Part shown: positions 37,003 through 49,300 of the stretch, piece after piece
How positions within the stretch are numbered: position 1 is the stretch's first letter
How the letters are laid out: each line of letters opens with the position of its first letter
Assembly (NCBI GenBank): GCA_024114885.1
Contig: CP099419.1
Span: forward strand, 3,968,001 to 4,032,000
Direction of reading: 5' to 3'
Origin: Septoria linicola
Taxonomy: Eukaryota; Ascomycota; Dothideomycetes; Mycosphaerellales; Mycosphaerellaceae
DNA: 64,000 bases
Position numbers and translations under genes: made by a program
Notes under the pieces: generated by a model
The model's input: the letters and a program-made list of their open reading frames with translations, nothing else
Database searches by the model: none
Told to the model about the DNA's origin: nothing

Positions 37003-37872
37003 GTGTCTCTATATAATTACCGTACTACTAACGTAAGTATAATACTACTAAAGTATACTAGAGTCGTAGTCCTAAACTGCCTACTCTATACTATCGATAA
37101 TATTAGAGGACGAGAAGATATAGATATTTGCCTCTACTATATTAAGTATACCTACGACGGTATAGCTCTTCGAATACTCCTTAACTACGCTTTAACTACT
37201 AACGGACTACGTATAGATAACGAGCCGGCGTGCGACGAGGTAACAAAGCCTAGCTAGAAGGTTAAGTATTAGCGCTATAAGCGCTAGTACTACGCCTATA
37301 AATATATTACTAATAGAAACCTTAAGTAGTAGGCGCGCTACGTACTATACTACTGCGAGTAGCTAGAGACCCTCTCTAAGAGCGTACGTAGAGAGTAGGT
37401 AAAGCGCTACCTAAAGAGCCTCTATACCTCTATTAAGACCTCTAAGAGGGTCTTTACTAGTAATAAGGGTAAGGTAGTCGGCGGCTAGGATACGCTACGT
37501 AAGGCGAGCGTACTCGCTCTACTAGTAGCTAGCGCGATATCCGTCGCTAGTCTAGTAGAGACCTAGCGCTAGTCTAACTTTATAGTAGCTATATTTAAGC
37601 TATAGTACGAGGTATATCTACTTTTCCTATACGATCCTCGTACGATACTAATACTCTTCGTAGACTAACTATATAGTAGGCGCCTCTAGCGACGCTCTAG
37701 ACGCTACTATAGAGGCGGCCTACCTTAAGAGTAGTAACTAGGAGGAGAGTAAGCTATTAGAGGACGCGGTATCTAACGAGGAGATAGAGGAGGTAGACGA
37801 GGATAAGGACGTAGAGGGCGTCGACAGTAGTAGAAACGCTAGCGACGATACGCTCTCCGTAGACGATAAATA
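37003..37872 (+). pseudogene. Decayed hypothetical ORF with acidic C-terminus
   Basis: An 84-codon frame is open from ATG 37003 to TAG 37255-37257. Reading RIP-type stops through, the same frame continues to about 37730 with a basic, Tyr/Lys/Arg-rich segment and an Ala/Val/Leu-rich stretch (LALLVASAISVASLVET). A +1 shift then gives an acidic tail (SNEEIEEVDEDKDVEGVDSS) ending at TAA 37870-37872. The original protein was probably near 290 residues. I do not recognise it. It occurs once in the window, so it is either a single-copy host gene caught by RIP leakage or part of a further element. Its upstream third has unusually few RIP stops for this region. Confidence 0.4.
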
Positions 37873-38180
37873 AGCGTTTCGCTCGCTACCTATCTACGCC
37901 TCTTATACTCTACTCGCGCCTATATAGGCTATAGTTAGATTCTTGCTTCTTACCTATAGGCACTATACGACCTACTTAGTAGGTATATATAAATAATATA
38001 GTTTACGCTTCTATATATCCTAAATACCTTAGTAATTTTCTTACTCTCTCGAATTTAAAGTTTGCTCCTATATATAAGTTTAGCGCTTAGTACTTAGTAT
38101 TACTATATTCGTGCCTTAGCGTATTAGTACCTTAGCGTATTAGCGCCTTAGCGCTTCTATCTTACTACGCGCCTACTTAC
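37873..38180. other. Spacer with a short tandem repeat
   Basis: 308 bp between the acidic-tail ORF and the chromovirus fragment. It contains a 16-bp tandem repeat at 38114-38158 (CCTTAGCGTATTAGTA, then CCTTAGCGTATTAGCG, then a partial CCTTAGCGC). It may include the 3' untranslated region of the chromovirus; no LTR is recognised. Confidence 0.45.
38114..38158. repeat. 16-bp tandem repeat
   Basis: Two copies and a partial third of CCTTAGCGTATTAG(TA/CG), in non-coding sequence. Confidence 0.6.
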
Positions 38181-39440
38181 GCGCTACGCTTCGAATATGT
38201 CTAGTACTATATAGCTACTAATATATTCTTTAGGTTCCTACTAGTCGTACTCTTTAGGCTAGCTCTACTAGCGGATTAAGTACTAGCGTACGCTCTTCCT
38301 TACTCGAGTTCTAAGGATCTTCTTAACTTCCTATTTACTCTAGTAGTCCGCGAGTAGTATACTTCCTACCTACGTCTCGCTACTCTTCTAAGGTTCTAGA
38401 AGCGATATATAAAATACGTTATAGATAAGAGCGTCTAGTAGTAGAGCTAAGCGGTACGTCTACTTCTCTACTACGTTAATTACCTTAAAAGGCCTAGTAA
38501 ACTTGTCTACTAACTTCTTTAAAGGAATCTTTAATCGTAGGTTCTTTATCGATAGTAAGACTATATCGCTAACCTTATATTCCTTAGCCTAATACCTATT
38601 ATTAAAGTACCTAGCCTACGCCTCGCTTACTTCTCGCTAGTATTTACTTAGTGTCTTATAGTTCTTCTTTAATCTTTCTATAGCTTCCTTAGTAGCTAGT
38701 ACCTCCCTTTTAGGAAGCGCGCTTCGAGCTTCTCGCCTACTCGTTACTAGCTCTAGATTAAAACTATATAGCGCTATAAATAGTAATACCTTTAGTATCG
38801 TATACGTACTATTATTATATACGAACTCGGCTTATACTAATAGGTCTACCTAGTTATCTTATTACTCTACGTAGTAGATACGTAGGTAAGTCTTAAGCGT
38901 CTAATTCGCTCTTTTAGTTTACCTATCCGTTTATAGATAGAACGCTATACTTAGCTTACGCTTTATATACGCCTCGTAGTAGAAGTTAGACTAAAACTAA
39001 CTTATAAATATAGACCCTCTATCGCTAATAATGCTTATAGGCATACTATAATATCTAATTACTTCTAATATTAAGACTCCTATAAGGTTACTACTCGTAT
39101 ACCTCTTTATAGTTAGTACGAAGATAACTATCTTTATATATCGGTCGACGATAACTAGAATCGTATTATATACGTATACTCCTCGCTTACTTAGTAGAAG
39201 GTCTATAATAAAATCCTAAGTTAACTCTTAGAATAGACGATCTAGTATAGGTAGCGTAGTTAGCTCGCTATATAGTCGATAGCGACGCGCCTTTACCTTC
39301 TAGTAACTCCTATAGGACTCTACGTATTATATAATATCCTTAGTTATCTCTAGCTACTAGTACTTCCTTCGTACTAGCGAGATAGTCTTATCCTTACTAA
39401 AATAGCCTATAAGAGTATTATCGTAGTATATACGAATTAC
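38181..39440 (-). pseudogene. Chromovirus-type Gypsy fragment: integrase core to chromodomain
   Basis: Read right to left, the minus strand gives a Ty3/Gypsy integrase. It starts just after the zinc-binding region (LIGYFSKDKTISLVRRKY, about 39330-39420). The catalytic core follows with the first Asp in LTQDFIIDLL and the second in IISDRGSIFIS. The expected catalytic Glu, in the usual QTERxNQ context, is Lys at 38913-38915. The GPY/F-like segment is DKFTRPFKVINVVEKQTYRL, with SLLEP after it. The end is a chromodomain (about 38190-38340; EVKKILRTRVRKSVRQYLIR, then PKEYDQQEPKEY), whose typical Trp codons are now TAG. Chromodomains in such integrases bind methylated histone H3 and steer insertion into heterochromatin. 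The fragment is cut on the right by the E2 LTR at 39441, so RT and upstream parts are displaced or lost. Confidence 0.88.
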
Positions 39441-39720
39441 TAATAGATAATAACTACTCTAATACTAACCTCCTAGGTAGGTATAAAAGTAGTCGCTATA
39501 GAATAAGACCTGTTCGGATAGTAATAGTCTTGTAATACGTTAATTAAATAGTAGTAACGAGCTTAAAATAGTAGCTCTAGGACTAAGAGCCTTATACTAG
39601 GACCGTAGGATATTAAATTAATTAAGTAGAGTAAATATTTCTATCTTAGAAACGAGCTACTATCTTGCTTTTATACTAAAAGTACTAAGTACGGTATATA
39701 AGTAGGCCTTTACCTTACTA
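39441..39720 (-). repeat. Family E 3' LTR, E2
   Basis: 280 bp, TAATAGATAA...CCTTACTA on the plus strand, matching the LTRs at 28621-28899 and 58707-58985 throughout. Confidence 0.9.
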
Positions 39721-39845
39721 ATCCTTCCTTTCTTAGTATCTAACTAGACACCTAACTACCTATAGAGCCTTCTTAGAATTACTTAAAACTAGCTAGTTTT
39801 CCTATTAAAGTCTATTAAACTTTTAATTAGAGGCCTATTAAATAG

Positions 39846-42800
39846 TTACCTTTTCTAATAATAACTACTAAAAATATATTCTTAGATCCGATTATTATTC
39901 GCTAGACGCTACTCTTCTACTATATCCTTAAGAATCTCCTTAGGAATAGCCTCTCTCTTCTTCGATACTAATACTTCTAAGTTACTATCTACGCTTATAA
40001 AGCTAGCTTCGCTAAATATATACTCTTTAATATCTATAGCTATAGCGTAGGTAGTATCGAATTAAGCTTTAGCTATAGCCTACTATTTAGCTATATAGAC
40101 CTTAAACTCCTCCTTACTTATACTAAAGAGCTTCTTTATCTCTATACTTACTACCTAATCCGCTTATAGAACTCGGCCTACTAAGATATTAGAAATTAGG
40201 CCTAGGCCGGTTAGAAGTACCTTAGTAGCGAAAGGTTTTATCGCTCGTATAGAGTATATAGTACTAGAAGCTATAAAGAGTATCCGCTCGCGATAGAGAT
40301 ATACGCTATAGATCGTAGAAACGTTAACGTAATTACTATTAGGTAGCTTATCTAACGTACGACTATTAGGGTAGGCTAGAAATACTATCGGAATTATATA
40401 ATACTCTTTAGCTATACGAGTATACTACTAAGGAAGGTAGGAGTACGAAATAACTAGCGAGCTCGCTTTAGTATAAGGATTCTTCTAACTAAGATTAAGG
40501 TTAGCTTTTATATCGTTAGTAATTACTAGAGCTATAGTCTTGACGAAGCCTATACTATAGCTTTACTTATTAGAGATAATACGCCTTACTAGCTACTTCG
40601 CCTCCTTAGAGTTAAAGAGCCCGTTACTAGCTACGTTAGAGGTTAGTAAAAGTCGTCCTCTATCGCTAGTATCGTCTAGAGAGATCGTAAACTAAACCTA
40701 ATTAAGGCCCTTCTCCTTAAGTAGTATATTCTCGTTTAAGGCGATATACTAGAAGCCGTTAGAGTAGTTAGAACTAGCCTTATCGTCGAAGATATAAAAG
40801 GTAGTAGATAGGTAGGCTACGTATTTAACGATCGTATATAGAGTAGTAACTAGCTAATATAGCTATAGTAGAGGATACTAGCGAAGAAGCTATTAGGATA
40901 GCGAGTACTATATACTACGAGACTAACTATACTAACTAATAGCTATATTATACTATCGATATACTATAAACTCCTACTATATAGCTTCGAGTAAGGAGTC
41001 TAGAATCTAGAATAGGCCTCTAGTAGAAGGAGAATAAAAGAGGAAGCTATAGTCGGTCTAGGTACTCTTATTACTATCGTAGTCTAAGAGCTTCTAAGCC
41101 TTCTAATAGACGTTAGAAGTAACCTTCAAGTCTACCTTAGTTATAGAGAACTAAAAGAGTCCGAGGTAGCTTCTACCTACCTTATATATTAGAGCGTTAA
41201 TATCGTTCTCTAGTTCTTAAGTATTAGTACTCTTCTTGCTACGACGAGTACGTCCTATAGGCTTAGAGAAGAAAGTATTCGCTTCTAGCTTAAACTACGT
41301 CTAGTTTTAAGTATTCTAGGCGATAAGGGCTTAGAGATTGGCTATACTACCTATCTAAATAATACGCTAGTAGAGGGTATACGTTACGTTAGCTGTCTTT
41401 AGTAGCTTTAAACCTATAGTATTACCTATCTTAGCTATATATTCTTTATAAAGAGGCTAGCTAAGGTATAGAAGAATATTAATTAAAACGTAGCTCTTAG
41501 CTACTTTCTTCTTCTCCTAGATATTATCGACTTCTTTAAGAGCTCTACTAACGATTATATAGTAGTAGACTTTAGAGGTAATACTATCCTTTATATAAGC
41601 CTAGTAGCGTAGATTAGGCTCTAAGTCGCTCTCTAGCTTAATTCTACTATTATCTTCTAGTACGATTAGCGATAAGCGTTACGGACCTAGTAACAGCTCT
41701 ATTATAAGTAGTACTTAGTCTTACGTAGGATCGCTATTACCTAAAGTACTTAGTATAGGAGAAGTTTCGATTAAGGTAATAATAGTTTCTCTAGTACGAA
41801 TTCTAGTAAGCCTTCTACTTTTACGAAAGATAGGCGTAGGCTTCTTCGTAGAGCTTAGCGTTAACTTCTCTAACTAAGCTTTTAGCCTCTATATAGTACT
41901 AGGCAATATAGAATCTCTAGGACAAGGCTCTAGAGTCGTAAATAGGCTACCTTCTTCTTCTTAACTAGAGTTTCGAGTAGGACTAGATAAGGATAGGCTC
42001 TTAGGTATAGAGGAGAAGGGTCGTCTATTAGATCTTAGATTTCTAGGAGGAGGTAATAGTCTATAGGATATTAAGAGCTATCTCTCTACTATTAGAAATA
42101 TATAGGTTAGTTCTTCGAAGGTCTCTCCTTTACGCTCTCTCTTAGTAAGCTTAACTATAAATCTATACTAATTAAGCTTATAGCTCGCCTCTAGGCGTGC
42201 CTCTCTTATCTTATAGCTAAAGACGTCGACCTATAAAAGCTCCTCCTTAAACTTGTTCTAGTAGCGTCTTCTATCTAAGTTCGTATTAATAAAGCCTAAG
42301 CTCTACGAGCTAGGAGTTTTCTTACTTCTCTATAGCTAAAAATACTAGCTACGAGAGAATATATTCGCTACTTACTAATAGAAACGATCTTACTTTTACT
42401 ATACTAAGAAGATCTAGTCTTTAAGCTCGCTTTCTTTAAAGACGCCTTTATATTTATTTAACTATTAACGAAGGTTCCTAAGTATCTCTTTATTATATAA
42501 GACTTAGTTAAGGAAGGGGAAGTTCTACTCGTACCTAAACTCTATACGTAGCTACTACTAGATCAAGTTTCTCTCCTTTACTAAGTCTCAGCCTTCTTAG
42601 CGTATTTTCTTTATATTATCGCGCTTTACGCTCTACGCGTTAAGGTGCTTTAGTAAAATCTTAGCTAAGAGGCGTTTAAAGAAGTTAAATACACCGATCT
42701 TTATTCCGTCGTTTACTTCCTCGACCTACTTAAGTACTAAGTCGATACTCTCCTCTTGTTCTTATAGAGTCTCTAGCGATAGAATAGCTTTAGTAGCGTT

Positions 42801-43220
42801 GTCAAGGTTCGTTATACTAGTAAGAGGTCTACTTAAAGGCTAGAAGCTAACGATAGAGCCTTCGCGATTAATACGAGCGAGCGCTATACCTTATATAGAA
42901 CTTAAAGAAGCTATTTTTCGTCTTTTCTTTAGAGAATCTTGTCTAGGTAGTTCTTATATTAGACTTCGAATAGGCGAGGTAAAAGGCGAAAGCGCCGGTC
43001 TTAATAAGCGCTTAGGCGTTAAAGAACGCTAGAAAGGGGAAGTCTTATTCTTTATACGTAAGGGAGAAAGAGAACGTCTTTAAATAGTCGTATTAGTAGC
43101 TTAGAGCGATATAAAGCGCGTAACTAGTAATAAGTAACTTGAATAGCGAGGAGGGTCGGGCGCGTAACTAGTTATAGAGTTTTCTATTATATTAGTTGCC
43201 GCTTACGTATATAAACAGCT
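39846..43220 (-). pseudogene. Family E accessory ORF A (sense), decayed, in E2
   Basis: Collinear with the E1 ORF (29016-32390) and, in reverse, with D. E2 is slightly less RIP-mutated, so more codons are original. It would make the best template for a database search. The order is the Phe/Leu/Tyr-rich N-terminal part, the Lys/Gln-rich helical part, then a C-terminal half without recognised motifs. It ends at the hairpin-like motif 39846-39865, about 125 bp before the LTR. The function is unknown. Confidence 0.5.
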
Positions 43221-43420
43221 ATATAGCGTTACTAGGTAGTAACGAAAGATAAGAATCGAACTTAATAGAAGTAAGGCTCTATAGTAACTAATTAATAGTT
43301 AATAAGAAAGAAGAGATCGTTTAGAGCGTAAAAGTAGTCTAATTATATACCTTATCGTAGTAGCGTAACTACTATTAGGATTAGGGGTCTATACGCGGAG
43401 CTTAGTTACGTAAGGTTTTA

Positions 43421-43441
43421 GTTATCGTTTAAAAAGACAAC
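43421..43441. repeat. Recurring hairpin motif between accessory ORFs (E2)
   Basis: GTTATCGTTTAAAAAGACAAC-type inverted repeat at the divergent ORF junction; it sits 9 bp upstream of where the ORF B frame opens. Confidence 0.5.
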
Positions 43442-43449
43442 TAAAAGTT

Positions 43450-44464
43450 TACTTTACCTTAACGCTTCTATAGCCGTCGTATACTACTAACGCTACTACT
43501 AACTACTATAGTATGTACCTTACTATCGCTAATAAGGACTGAGACTTAGATACTATCGTCGTTACCCCTACTAACTTAAAAGAGCCTTATTTTTCGTATA
43601 CCTAGTCGACTTACTAGATCGCGCTTTCTATATCGTAAGAGACCGCTAGCGCTATAATTAATAGCTAGAAAGGGGCTATTAGAGCCGTTATTACCGAGGA
43701 TTCAAGCTTCTCTACCTTTATATAGGCTAAAAACCTTAAACTTCAAGAATTCTCTATTAGAAACTAATATTTTTAGCGATTCCTTTAGTTAGGCGAAAAT
43801 TAGCGATAAAAAGACCTTTAGGACAGATAACCCTTATCTCCCTTCTTCGATTAGCGATAGAAAAGGGCTCTAGGAAGGTAGATTATAGTACTAACCTTAG
43901 AAATCATTAGTAGAAAAGAGCTTTAGGAGTATAGGTCTAGCTTAGATTTTTAAGACCTAGTAGTAGAAAGTAGCTCGGGATAGCTAACTTTTATAGCGAT
44001 AGTAGGCTCGGGACTTAGAAAAAGGAGTAGGATAGTAGCTTAACTAGTAGATATAGAATCTATACTTAAAGGTTAAGCTTAGAGGAGTAACTAGCTATAT
44101 AGATACTTATCTTAGCTATAGAAAATAGCGTTAGGATAGTTAGGATTAACTAGATTTCTACTAATCTAGTAGAAGAGGAGCTCGGGAAGCTTAGATTAGA
44201 GCTCGATAGTAGCTCTAGGAATAAAAGAAGTACTTAGGACAGCTAAGATTTAGCTAGATTTATACTAGTCTAGTAAATTATAAGCTTAGGAAGCTCCGAT
44301 TAGAGCTTAATAGTAGTTTTAGAACTAAGAGAAGCGCTTAGGAAGGTTAGATTAGAGCTCGATAGTAGCTCTAGGAACAAAAAGAAGCGCTCGAGATAGT
44401 ATAATCTTAGGAAGATTAGCCTTTTTATAGTAGAGGCTAGGCTTTAGTAGCTAAATCTTAGCTT
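43450..44464 (+). pseudogene. Family E accessory ORF B (antisense, coiled coil), decayed, in E2
   Basis: Same ORF as 32640-33650, opposite to pol and divergent from ORF A. The Gln-rich coiled-coil part is followed by the ~100-bp tandem repeats from 44144 to about 44400. It converges with the end of pol near 44465. Family unknown. Confidence 0.5.
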
Positions 44465-45403
44465 ATACCTCTAATTAAGTATCGCCTATCGAATTTCTAC
44501 TTCTTTAGCTCTACTAGGCTAACTTTAGCCTTTAGCTTACTAAGTCTTCTACTTCTTCTTTAAGCTCCGTTAGTAGCTAGCGTATATAACTCTCTCTTTC
44601 TTCTTAAGTTATTACTAATAGCTTACTAATAAAGATCTATAGATACTTGTACCTAGGTAGAAGGCCTAGTTCTATAACCTTCTCTATCGGTAGCGGTACT
44701 TCTTCTAGTTTAACCTAATCCGGAACTAGCTTTAGGTTTTCTCGTAGAAAGGTATATTTCTTAAGGTCTATCCTTTTATAGATATACTTACGTTTTAAGC
44801 TATCTAATTCCTTAAGCTTATACGATATACCTCTCTATAACACCTTAGATACCCTAAAAGGGCCTTCCTACCTAAACGTAAGCTTATAGGAGAAGCTAGT
44901 TTTTAACTTAGAGTAGTATACTAATACGAGATCTTCTTCCTTTAGTATAGTAAGGTCTATATAGCGATGTTTATCGAAGTACGCCTTATTCTATTCCTAG
45001 AGACGCTATTAACGTAGTCGTCCTTCTTCTATAGTCGTTTCTATAGCTTCTAGAGCTTAAGCTCGAATCGTAAGAAGCTCTACTCTAGTCTTAACCTTGC
45101 CCTAATCTATAATCTAGAAGGTACAGTATTCTAGCTCGATTAGTAGTACTACGTCGCGCCTAATTATTACCTCTAACGGTATTAGGCTAGTAGTAGAGAC
45201 TATTATCGTTCTCTCTACTTATAGAACCGCTAGAATATAGTTACGAATCGTATAAAGGCCGCTATTAGAGAGCTTTAAGTAAGCGTCTAATATCGTCTTA
45301 TAGCCGACTTTAACGATAGCGTTAGACTAAGGGTAGTACGGCGAAATATTAATACGTTTAATACTATACGATAGTAGTAGCTTCTCTACGTTACTAAGGT
45401 TAG
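44465..45403 (-). pseudogene. Decayed Gypsy integrase, C-terminal part, E2 (downstream of Copia insertion)
   Basis: The C-terminal portion of the E2 polyprotein, split from 51703 onward by Copia copy 4. It includes the GPY/F-like segment around 44830-44940 and the Lys/Glu-rich tail. The sequence rejoins across the GTTAG duplication without gain or loss compared with E1 and E3, which lack the insertion. Confidence 0.82.
45399..45403. repeat. Target-site duplication of Copia copy 4 (left; right mate 51703-51707)
   Basis: GTTAG on both sides. The empty site is visible in E1 and E3 (AAGGTTAGTCTTATAG), an independent confirmation. Confidence 0.95.
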
Positions 45404-45681
45404 TGTTAAAAGTGGAGAGCGTTTATAGATACTACACAATGTTAAGGAGGGTATAGCGTAGTAAAGAAGAATAGGGGATCAATCTTGAACTGACTTATAC
45501 ATATAGTGTAGTAGTAATATACTAGGAACCAAATACAAAGTTAATTGAGTTAGTTATCTAAGAAGAGAAGAGAGAGAAGCAAGATATACCTCTTGCTAAG
45601 CCTCAGGTAGATGCCTTAGGCATCTAGAACTATGCTTAGAAGTCTATATCTAGACTAACTATCTAGGATACATTCTTAACA
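45404..45681 (-). repeat. Copia 3' LTR, copy 4
   Basis: 278 bp with intact TG...CA ends (TGTTAAAAG...TTCTTAACA on the plus strand). Confidence 0.95.
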
Positions 45682-46325
45682 CTCCTACTTATACTATATG
45701 GTCAGATCTTTTAACAGATTATCTATAGCACTTAAATGCTAGTCCCAATCTTGATTAGTTATTAAGTACTTACTTTTTAGACTAATAACTAGATAGCACT
45801 AACTGTTAATCTAACAAACTTTCTATACTACTATCTTCTATAAAAAGGTAAAAGAAATACCTTCTATAAGATCTTCCTCCTCTCTTATATAGGAGTGGAT
45901 TGTTCAGGACATAGACTATCTAGTAAGTTGCCCCTATCCTTTCTTATAGCTAATTCTAACAGCTCCCTAGATTCCTTATAGCCTAGTCCCTTACTTAGTT
46001 ATATTCTATATAGCTTCTTAGTTCCCTAATAGTCTTTAGGGTATACTATTCTTAGCTATAGGGATCTTGTATCAAGCTAGAGAGTAGAGTAACTACACAC
46101 TAGTAGAGGAGATAATAGCTACTATAGAGGAGGTCTTCAATATTAACTAGTACTTGGCCTTAGGAGGTGTCTAGTTCAGCTAGGTGCTATATAGTAATAT
46201 TGTAGTTAGTGACAGGTCTAACATTAGTAAGAGCATTTAGGACTTTATAAAGTCTAACTAAGGAGGAGTCAAGTAACTAAAATCTTTCTTTTAGACTCCT
46301 CTTAGTTCAGCTCTAAGGCTTGGAG

Positions 46326-49300
46326 TTATCTTTTATACATCTCTTATATAAGGTAGAGCTGCCTTACAAACTCCTGAAACTGTGGTCTATTCTTTAGCTT
46401 AGTAAGACTATCTACTACTATCTCTTTTATATTCACATATTCTATAGAGATAAGTCTGTTCCACTAGAGCTTTCTTATAGCATTGTATGAGATATTAATA
46501 TGTTTGGACTTGTTATAAACATATAAGTCCTTAACTAGAGTAAGGGCAGCTTAGTTATTACCTTTTAGCTAAATTGGCCTAATTCTAGTAACAGTTTCCT
46601 AGTTACTAAGGATCCTTAGTTAGTAAGAATATTCTCCTACTAACTCTAGGCATCTAAGCTCTCTTAAAAGAGCACCAAGGAACTGTAACTGTTTTGTATA
46701 TACTCCTATAGCTATATATTTAGCTTCTATTATAGATATAGCTATAGATTTCTACTTCTTACTCATCTAGGAGATTAGTGCACTATAAAGGAAGAAGACA
46801 TATCCAAGGATTAAGACTCTGTTAGTCTTGTCCATTACATAGTCAGAGTCTATATATCTAGTAAGGTAGCCTTGACCATTCCTTAAGTATCTTAGACTAA
46901 GGTCTAGGTTTGATCTCAGGTATCTAGTTAGCTTCTTTAGAGCCTTCATATATCCTACTATTGGATTACTAACATAGGAGCTTAATCTTCTAAGGGCAAA
47001 TAAAATGTCTAGTCTTATAATAGTTACAAGCTATATCTATATTCTAATAATGGATTAGTACTCCTATTTATTACACCTTTCATCATTTAGTCTAGTAGGC
47101 TTCAGACTTTTATAGCTGTCTATTAGTAAAAGAGTTAGTAATATAGTCTCTTAACCCATTCCTATCTTAGCTAGGTTCTCTTAGATATAGTGCTTCTAGT
47201 CAAGTTTCAGCTAGCCTTACTGTCTGTTTCTTGTTAGTCTTATTCTAAGAATCTTATCTAGTTCTCTAAGATCTTTAATCTTAAAGACCTTACTAAGTTA
47301 GTCTTTAAACTAGAGGACATCTTCTAGTCTCTCTATAGTAATAGGTATGTTATTAATATAGATCAGGATTATTAGGTCTTTCCTTTTCTTATAGATTAGA
47401 AGACATAGGTCTACTTCTAATTGTCTGAATCCTATTCCTTTCAGCTTTAATATACACAGCTGATTCTAGTCTCTTATAGCTTACTTTAGCCTATAGAGAC
47501 TCCTTAGAACTTATAAGACTATACTAGTTAGTAGGTTAACACCTAGTAGTAGGATCATATAGATGTCCTTATGTAGGGTACTCTCTATAAATGCATTATT
47601 TATATCCACTTAGTGTAGAACTAGGTCCTTCTTGCAGACTACAGCTATAAATCCTCTTAGAGTATCCTACCTAACTATAGGGGCAAAAGTTTCTATATAG
47701 TCTACTCTATACTTTTAGGAGAACCCTCTTATAACTAGTCTTGCCTTGAACTTTTTAATAGCTCTACTAAGCTTTCTCTTAATATTAAAGACCCATCTTG
47801 AGGTAACCAGGTTGGCCCCTTTTAGTAGGACTACTATAGTCTAGGTGTTATTGCTTATAAGTGTATCTAGCTCCTTCTAAATAGCTTCTTACTAGAGATA
47901 ACCCTACTTAGGATTACTTACTACTTCCTTATAGTTCCTTAGGATTAGAACCTCCTATTTGTACATTCCTACTTCTTTAGTAGCTAAGAATATAATCTCT
48001 TTAACTTCCTCTAAGAATTCTAGGTCCTATAGGATGCCTAGGTTAATAGAGCTTATAGCTAAGAAGAAAGCCTAATACTCTAGGAGCATTTCCTTGTCTA
48101 GCTAACTATTCTAATCTAGCTCAAGCCTAATTAGCTTCAGCTTCTAGTCAAATCTATTAAGTTCTTAGGATGCTTTCCTCTTTCTAAGGGTTTGCCTTAG
48201 AGCTGTCTGCTCCTAATCTACCTCTATAGTTTCTTAGGCAGAATTCTTAGATTCTTTCTTAACTTTCCCTTAGTCTAGGAATTTTCTGTACTCTCCTATA
48301 TCTTCTAGTAGAGGTAGAAGTTATATAAAGAGTTTCTTTCCTTCCTAAACCTGTACTAATAGCTAAGGGGGAGGAGGCTTCTACTAGCCTAGACTAGGAG
48401 CACCTAGGGTACTCCTACTAGCTTGTAGAGTAGGCTAGCTAATAGTTCTTAGCCTTCTAATAGGTCTTCTTTCTAGAGCTGAACTAGGGAGATTCTTAAT
48501 CTTAATATTCAAGTCCAATTCTCTACCTAGCTTATCTTTAAAGAAGATTGTATTAGTATGCTACTTAATAGCCTTTATATCTAGCTCCTAGAACTTCTAT
48601 ACCTTTACTATATTGTTATAGTATCTAACAAACATAGTATCCTTTCCTCTATTTATTAGTTTGTTACTCCTTGCCTACTAAGGCTATACTCTTGTATCTA
48701 TGTATACTATAGCTCTATATCCCTATACCTTGAGGTAGGAGACTATTAGTTTAATCCTATTAAAAGCTTTATTAGGTAAGAGCTTGAATCCCTTAACATT
48801 AGGTCTATTTAGAAGCTTGTTCCTTATATATACCTATACTTTAAGGGCTTCTAGCCAAAACTTAATAGGCATCTTACTTTCTTTAAGCATTGCTCTAATA
48901 GAGGCCTCTAATGTTTAGATAGACCTCTTAACTACTCCATTCTAGAGTGAATTGTAGGCCTTAGTTAGCTCAAGGGTGATTCCAAAGTCCTTCTCCTACT
49001 ATTTAATTAAAGTAGTGATCTCTCTAGCATTGTCAGCCCTTATAGACTTGAGGAGTACTACTAACTACCTTTCTACCTTAATCCTCTAGTTCTGAAGAGC
49101 AGTTAGTGTATCTAATCTGGCCTTAAGTAGAAATGCCTATTTCTTTCTTAAGAAGTTATTAACAATCTCAAGCTACTATATGAAACCTTTCACTAATAAT
49201 AGTAATAGTCCACAGATATCTACTAACATAAGGGCTAGTCTTTCAGGTCTTCTCTTAATAGACTTGCCTAGGTGTTTCTTTATCTTGCCTATTATATAGA

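Noticed and set aside
46767..46949. A 60-codon open frame that could be called a separate small gene
   Set aside because: Its sequence is the RT/RNase H connection of the Copia polyprotein and continues on both sides after reading TAG as Gln; it is a chance gap between RIP stops.
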